From Aquila chrysaetos chrysaetos (taxonomy: Eukaryota > Chordata > Aves > Accipitriformes > Accipitridae): a stretch of 64,000 bases of DNA. A program made the translations under genes and the position numbers. The stretch covers positions 49,630,224 through 49,694,223 of the forward strand of contig NC_044004.1 in the NCBI RefSeq assembly GCF_900496995.4, written 5' to 3'. Of the stretch, positions 60,786 through 64,000 are shown in pieces. Each line of letters opens with the position of its first letter. Position 1 is the first letter of the stretch. The notes below the pieces were generated by a model that saw only the letters and a list, made by a program, of their open reading frames with translations, was not told the DNA's origin and ran no database searches.

Positions 60786-63700
60786 AAGTACCATCTCTGA
60801 AAGGGATGATGACCTCAGAATAACCCTTGAAAGCACTACAGAATCAAAAATGTTTTTTCTCTTCCCCTCCCCATTGTATTTCAGGATGATCCTTCCTGCT
60901 GGTGCTTGGAGATCTCTAGCTTTTCCTTTCTGTAAAGGGGCTTTATGCTGCACTGCTAACTTTTATATCTGAGATAGATGGGACATAATAATCTGAAGGG
61001 ATCGCTCACCATAGCAATTGTCAGGGCTGTAACACCTCCTCTCTTCAGGGTTTCCTTTTTCAGGGGAAAAAGACAGTATTCAACACAATTTTATGGTATC
61101 ATTTTTTCCCCCTTCTCTGAACCAGGGTTTTCCCTAGGAGCCTATTTAGCTCTCTACGCTACTGTCTTCTGGAAAATTTTGTGTCATCTGCCTACAGCAA
61201 AAGTATGTTCTGAAGAAAGAACAACTCTGCAGCCGTCCACTTGGTTCCTTGGGTAACATCTGTTAGTTCTGCCTTTGAAAAGCAAGTCTGGGAATTCTCT
61301 CTGTGAAGCTGGGCACTTGGATGCAGATACTTTCAATGTTCAGTGTTCCCTACGTGCTGAATGCTTCTATTTCTCAATGCATTCGGTTGCCTTTGGACTT
61401 AATGTGATACGGATTTACGAGAAAAGGCATTTCCTAAAGGAAGCCAGAGAGTGTAGCACAGTGCTTTAAACCTGCCTTGCAGAAGCCGCTCTTCATTATA
61501 TAATTTAATAACTTCCTGTTAAATTGTTGCTAATTTACTGAAAAATTATCCCAAAGAGCACTGAGGAAGTGTAAAATGTTAAACCATGCTGTCTCTCCAT
61601 TCTTCCTAGGGGCCTGGATTTATTTAGCTGAAGCTAAATAAAAAAGGGTAGCAGCATGAGTGGTTAACCAAAAGTATTATTTTCGATTGCACCATTAAGA
61701 GATAGCAATATTATTCATTGTTCATAAGGCTTGCCAAATCTGTATAGTTTTCAGGTTGTATTGTACAATTCTGTGTAACAGCTATGTCTTTATTTTTTTA
61801 GTACAGAGCTAAGTACTCTAAAAGTTGTTCTTGCTCTCTCTCTTTCTGTATGTAAAAATGTAATTAAAATATCATTATTGAAATAGAAGTAGTTAAATTA
61901 AAGTCTGTTGATTCTGGAGCAGCACAACTACAGAAACTTGATCATATTTTATTCAGTCACAGGAGAGTTTGATTTGCTTAGACATGGGAGAAGTAAGAAT
62001 GTACTCCCAAGTAAAAGACAGCGACGCAGGAAACAAGTTACTAACTGGAGAGCATGCAAAGTAATTGAAATCAAGGTCTAGGATTATATTCGTTTGTCAG
62101 TATTTCTGATTGCAAAATGTAATCTCAGAAAAGCTTCAAAGCCTAGAATTTGATGAGATACTGTTGCCACTCCATTGCAGGACTAACAGCCTAATTCAGA
62201 TAAATTGAGAGCTGTCTCTCTCAGATAGGCTTTGGGAAAGTGCTTTTACCTCCATTCCACCGACTTTATTAGTTTGGAGGACCAGGTGCTGATTGCCTAA
62301 AACTTCAGCGTCCCATTTTAAAGCAACATAATTAAAATCAAAAGTAGAAATGGCTTCAGAAACTTTAACTGATGAGAATGCTGTGTTGACTGTTACAGTT
62401 AGTGATAATTCTCCAAGTTAGCTGAATACCTGAGTCTAATGTCTTTTTCTCCCCAAGATTGTCTTTCTTACATCTGTGCAAACCTTTTTGCAGGAGCTGA
62501 TGGTGATGGCCAAAGAAAGATGGCTGAACAAAATGTTAATCATGGAGAGCAGGACAGTGTCAGATAGTATTTGAAATAAAGAGGGAATATAGGTATTCAA
62601 ATTTAAGTCAAAACATGAATCTTAAATTCTGTAGAACTACCTACCTCTGGAGACATGGACAAGAAATTAATGAAATTTCTGGGAAAAAAAAGGGGTCTCT
62701 GCTATAGCTTGTGGTTATTCAGCACTAAGATCAAGCTGTAGCAGAAAACAGCAATGTTACTGAAAACAGGTTTCCACAGTGGTTTCCTATGAACTGTTGT
62801 TTAAGGGTATTATAAATAGTTTAAATATTACAACTGTGACTCAGTTATTTTCAGTACTAGGGGATACCTTATTAGGATTTGCTCCCACCAAACCTGCTTT
62901 GCTTACCATGACAGACTACCGTGGCTAAATATAGATTATAGAAGAAAGGTGCTAACACTTTCAACTTCAAGTACACACTTAGGCAAATACTATAAATAGG
63001 CTGATGTTTTGTAAACTAGTACTTGACATAGGCACAGAATAGATGCTCTCCCATGGGAATTTTCTGTGTTCCTTCTGTGGCTTTTATGGGAACAAATAGC
63101 TGCTCTTAGATATATCTTTTTATTTGTCTTAATTTCAGGTCCAATAGCAGCAAGAGGCTGACAAAGCGGGCTAGCAGTGAGCTTTCAGGCAGACTGCCCA
63201 ATGTAGTTTTGCCAATACATTGATCTGCACTACCCTTGCTATGTCTGCCCTGACTTTTCTAGGGTACAGTTAATTTTAAACAAGGTTCTAGTGCTGGTTT
63301 AGTCCTGCTGTAATCATGGCCTTGGTGGACCTGACAAACTTTGTGTTTTGGTGCGGATTTGGAGAACATTCAGGAATCGCTTCACTCGAGTGCATTATCA
63401 GGTGTGTTAGTAGTAGGGATGGAGTTAAATACCTGCCCATAAGGTGTCTGAGATCGGAGATCTGAGCCTGCAATGTTGCACAGGTCAGGGCAAACTGGGG
63501 GTCGGTTCCAAACATTTCACAGACCCCAGTGTTTTTGTTTAAACCTCTGTCTTTTAAAAGTACAATTTTGCATGCAGTGTTCAACAGTACTGTAAAGAAA
63601 AGCCCCAGCAACACTCTTGTATTATAAGCAAACTAAAATATCAGTGTGTAGCACACTTAGGCCAGACCTGTCTTAACTCGAGTTGTTTTTGCATTAAGCT

Positions 63701-64000
63701 ATAGCCAGACATGCAAATGTAGTTAACTCTATCATTAAAACTAGTCTATTTATACAGACAATCTTTAGCTAACCTTCTCACTGATTGCACCATTTCTTTT
63801 ATTTTATAAGTTACTCCTGCCAAAACCTTTACAGTACCTGTAACAGAATGAGCAGAAATGGAGAAATGGAATAGGGAAAAAAAAAACCCCAAAGGTCTTG
63901 CACTGTATCATCTCTGTAAGTATCAAAAATTAGGCTATTTTCCTGAGTCAGGGTAAGAGTTCACAAACCCTGTCTGATATGACATTACTGCTATGAAATT

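Larger units (their letters stand above)
46666..64000. other. Intergenic right flank, no gene seen
   Basis: Seventeen kilobases without a supportable exon. GC-richer but CpG-poor blocks occur at about 47.4-48.1, 50.1-50.8, 52.6-52.9 and 53.5-54.1 kb. A C-run switching to a T-run lies at 49549-49584, a CpG pocket at about 59.1-59.3 kb, a 16-bp-stem hairpin at 60368-60411 and a 24-bp tandem duplication at 60738-60785. By synteny FBXW7 should lie to the right. I looked for its alternative first exons and the WD-repeat exons and saw none. Confidence 0.65.

Noticed and set aside
46666-64000. FBXW7 first exons or WD-repeat exons
   Set aside because: Expected from synteny but no matching peptide was found on either strand; they presumably lie beyond the right edge.
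1-64000. CRISPR arrays, prokaryotic operons, integrated viral genomes, CR1 LINE 3' ends
   Set aside because: No regularly spaced repeats, operon-like gene packing, viral gene blocks or ATTCTRTG-type CR1 tails were seen. Decayed CR1 fragments could still be present below what can be recognised by eye.

Overview
This is a stretch of vertebrate nuclear genome, most likely from a bird. Genes are broken by introns with GT-AG splice sites, protein-coding DNA is sparse, promoters are CpG islands, and nothing prokaryotic is present. The bird call rests on compactness (TMEM154 spans about 20 kb here, which I recall as much shorter than the mammalian gene), on the lack of any obvious long retroelement, and on very close protein matches to human TIGD4 and TMEM154. 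A non-avian reptile is not excluded.

Gene order and strand match human 4q31.3 in inverted orientation: ARFIP1 (minus, 5' end only), TIGD4 (plus, complete, single exon), TMEM154 (plus, complete apart from one small unsettled exon). FBXW7 would be expected to the right, but none of its exons is recognisable here.

Layout. 1-6.1 kb: 5' end of a minus-strand gene taken to be ARFIP1, with a first coding exon at 1580-1659 and a non-coding exon 1 whose donor lies at 6090/6091. 5.7-6.9 kb: a strong CpG island forming a head-to-head promoter for ARFIP1 and TIGD4, with ETS and SP1 motifs, a perfect RFX X-box and long G-tracts. 6866-8404: TIGD4, a domesticated Tigger/pogo transposase that has lost two of three catalytic acidic residues. 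9.6-25.6 kb: intergenic, with simple repeats, an isolated CpG-rich pocket near 13 kb, a perfect 28-bp inverted repeat near 23.4 kb and a CpG island at 24.9-25.1 kb. 25874-43289: TMEM154 in at least six coding exons, all splice phases agreeing (signal peptide, Ser/Thr-rich ectodomain with one membrane span, short acidic conserved tail), then a likely 3' UTR to a poly(A) signal near 46.64 kb. 46.7-64 kb: intergenic with no gene I can support.

The genes do not form a pathway. ARFIP1 and TIGD4 share a promoter region; TMEM154 has its own, with motifs resembling myeloid and stress-response sites. I found no undescribed multi-gene system. The observations most worth checking are the 28-bp inverted repeat, the X-box in the shared promoter, the TMEM154 splice alternatives, and the isolated CpG pocket at 13 kb.
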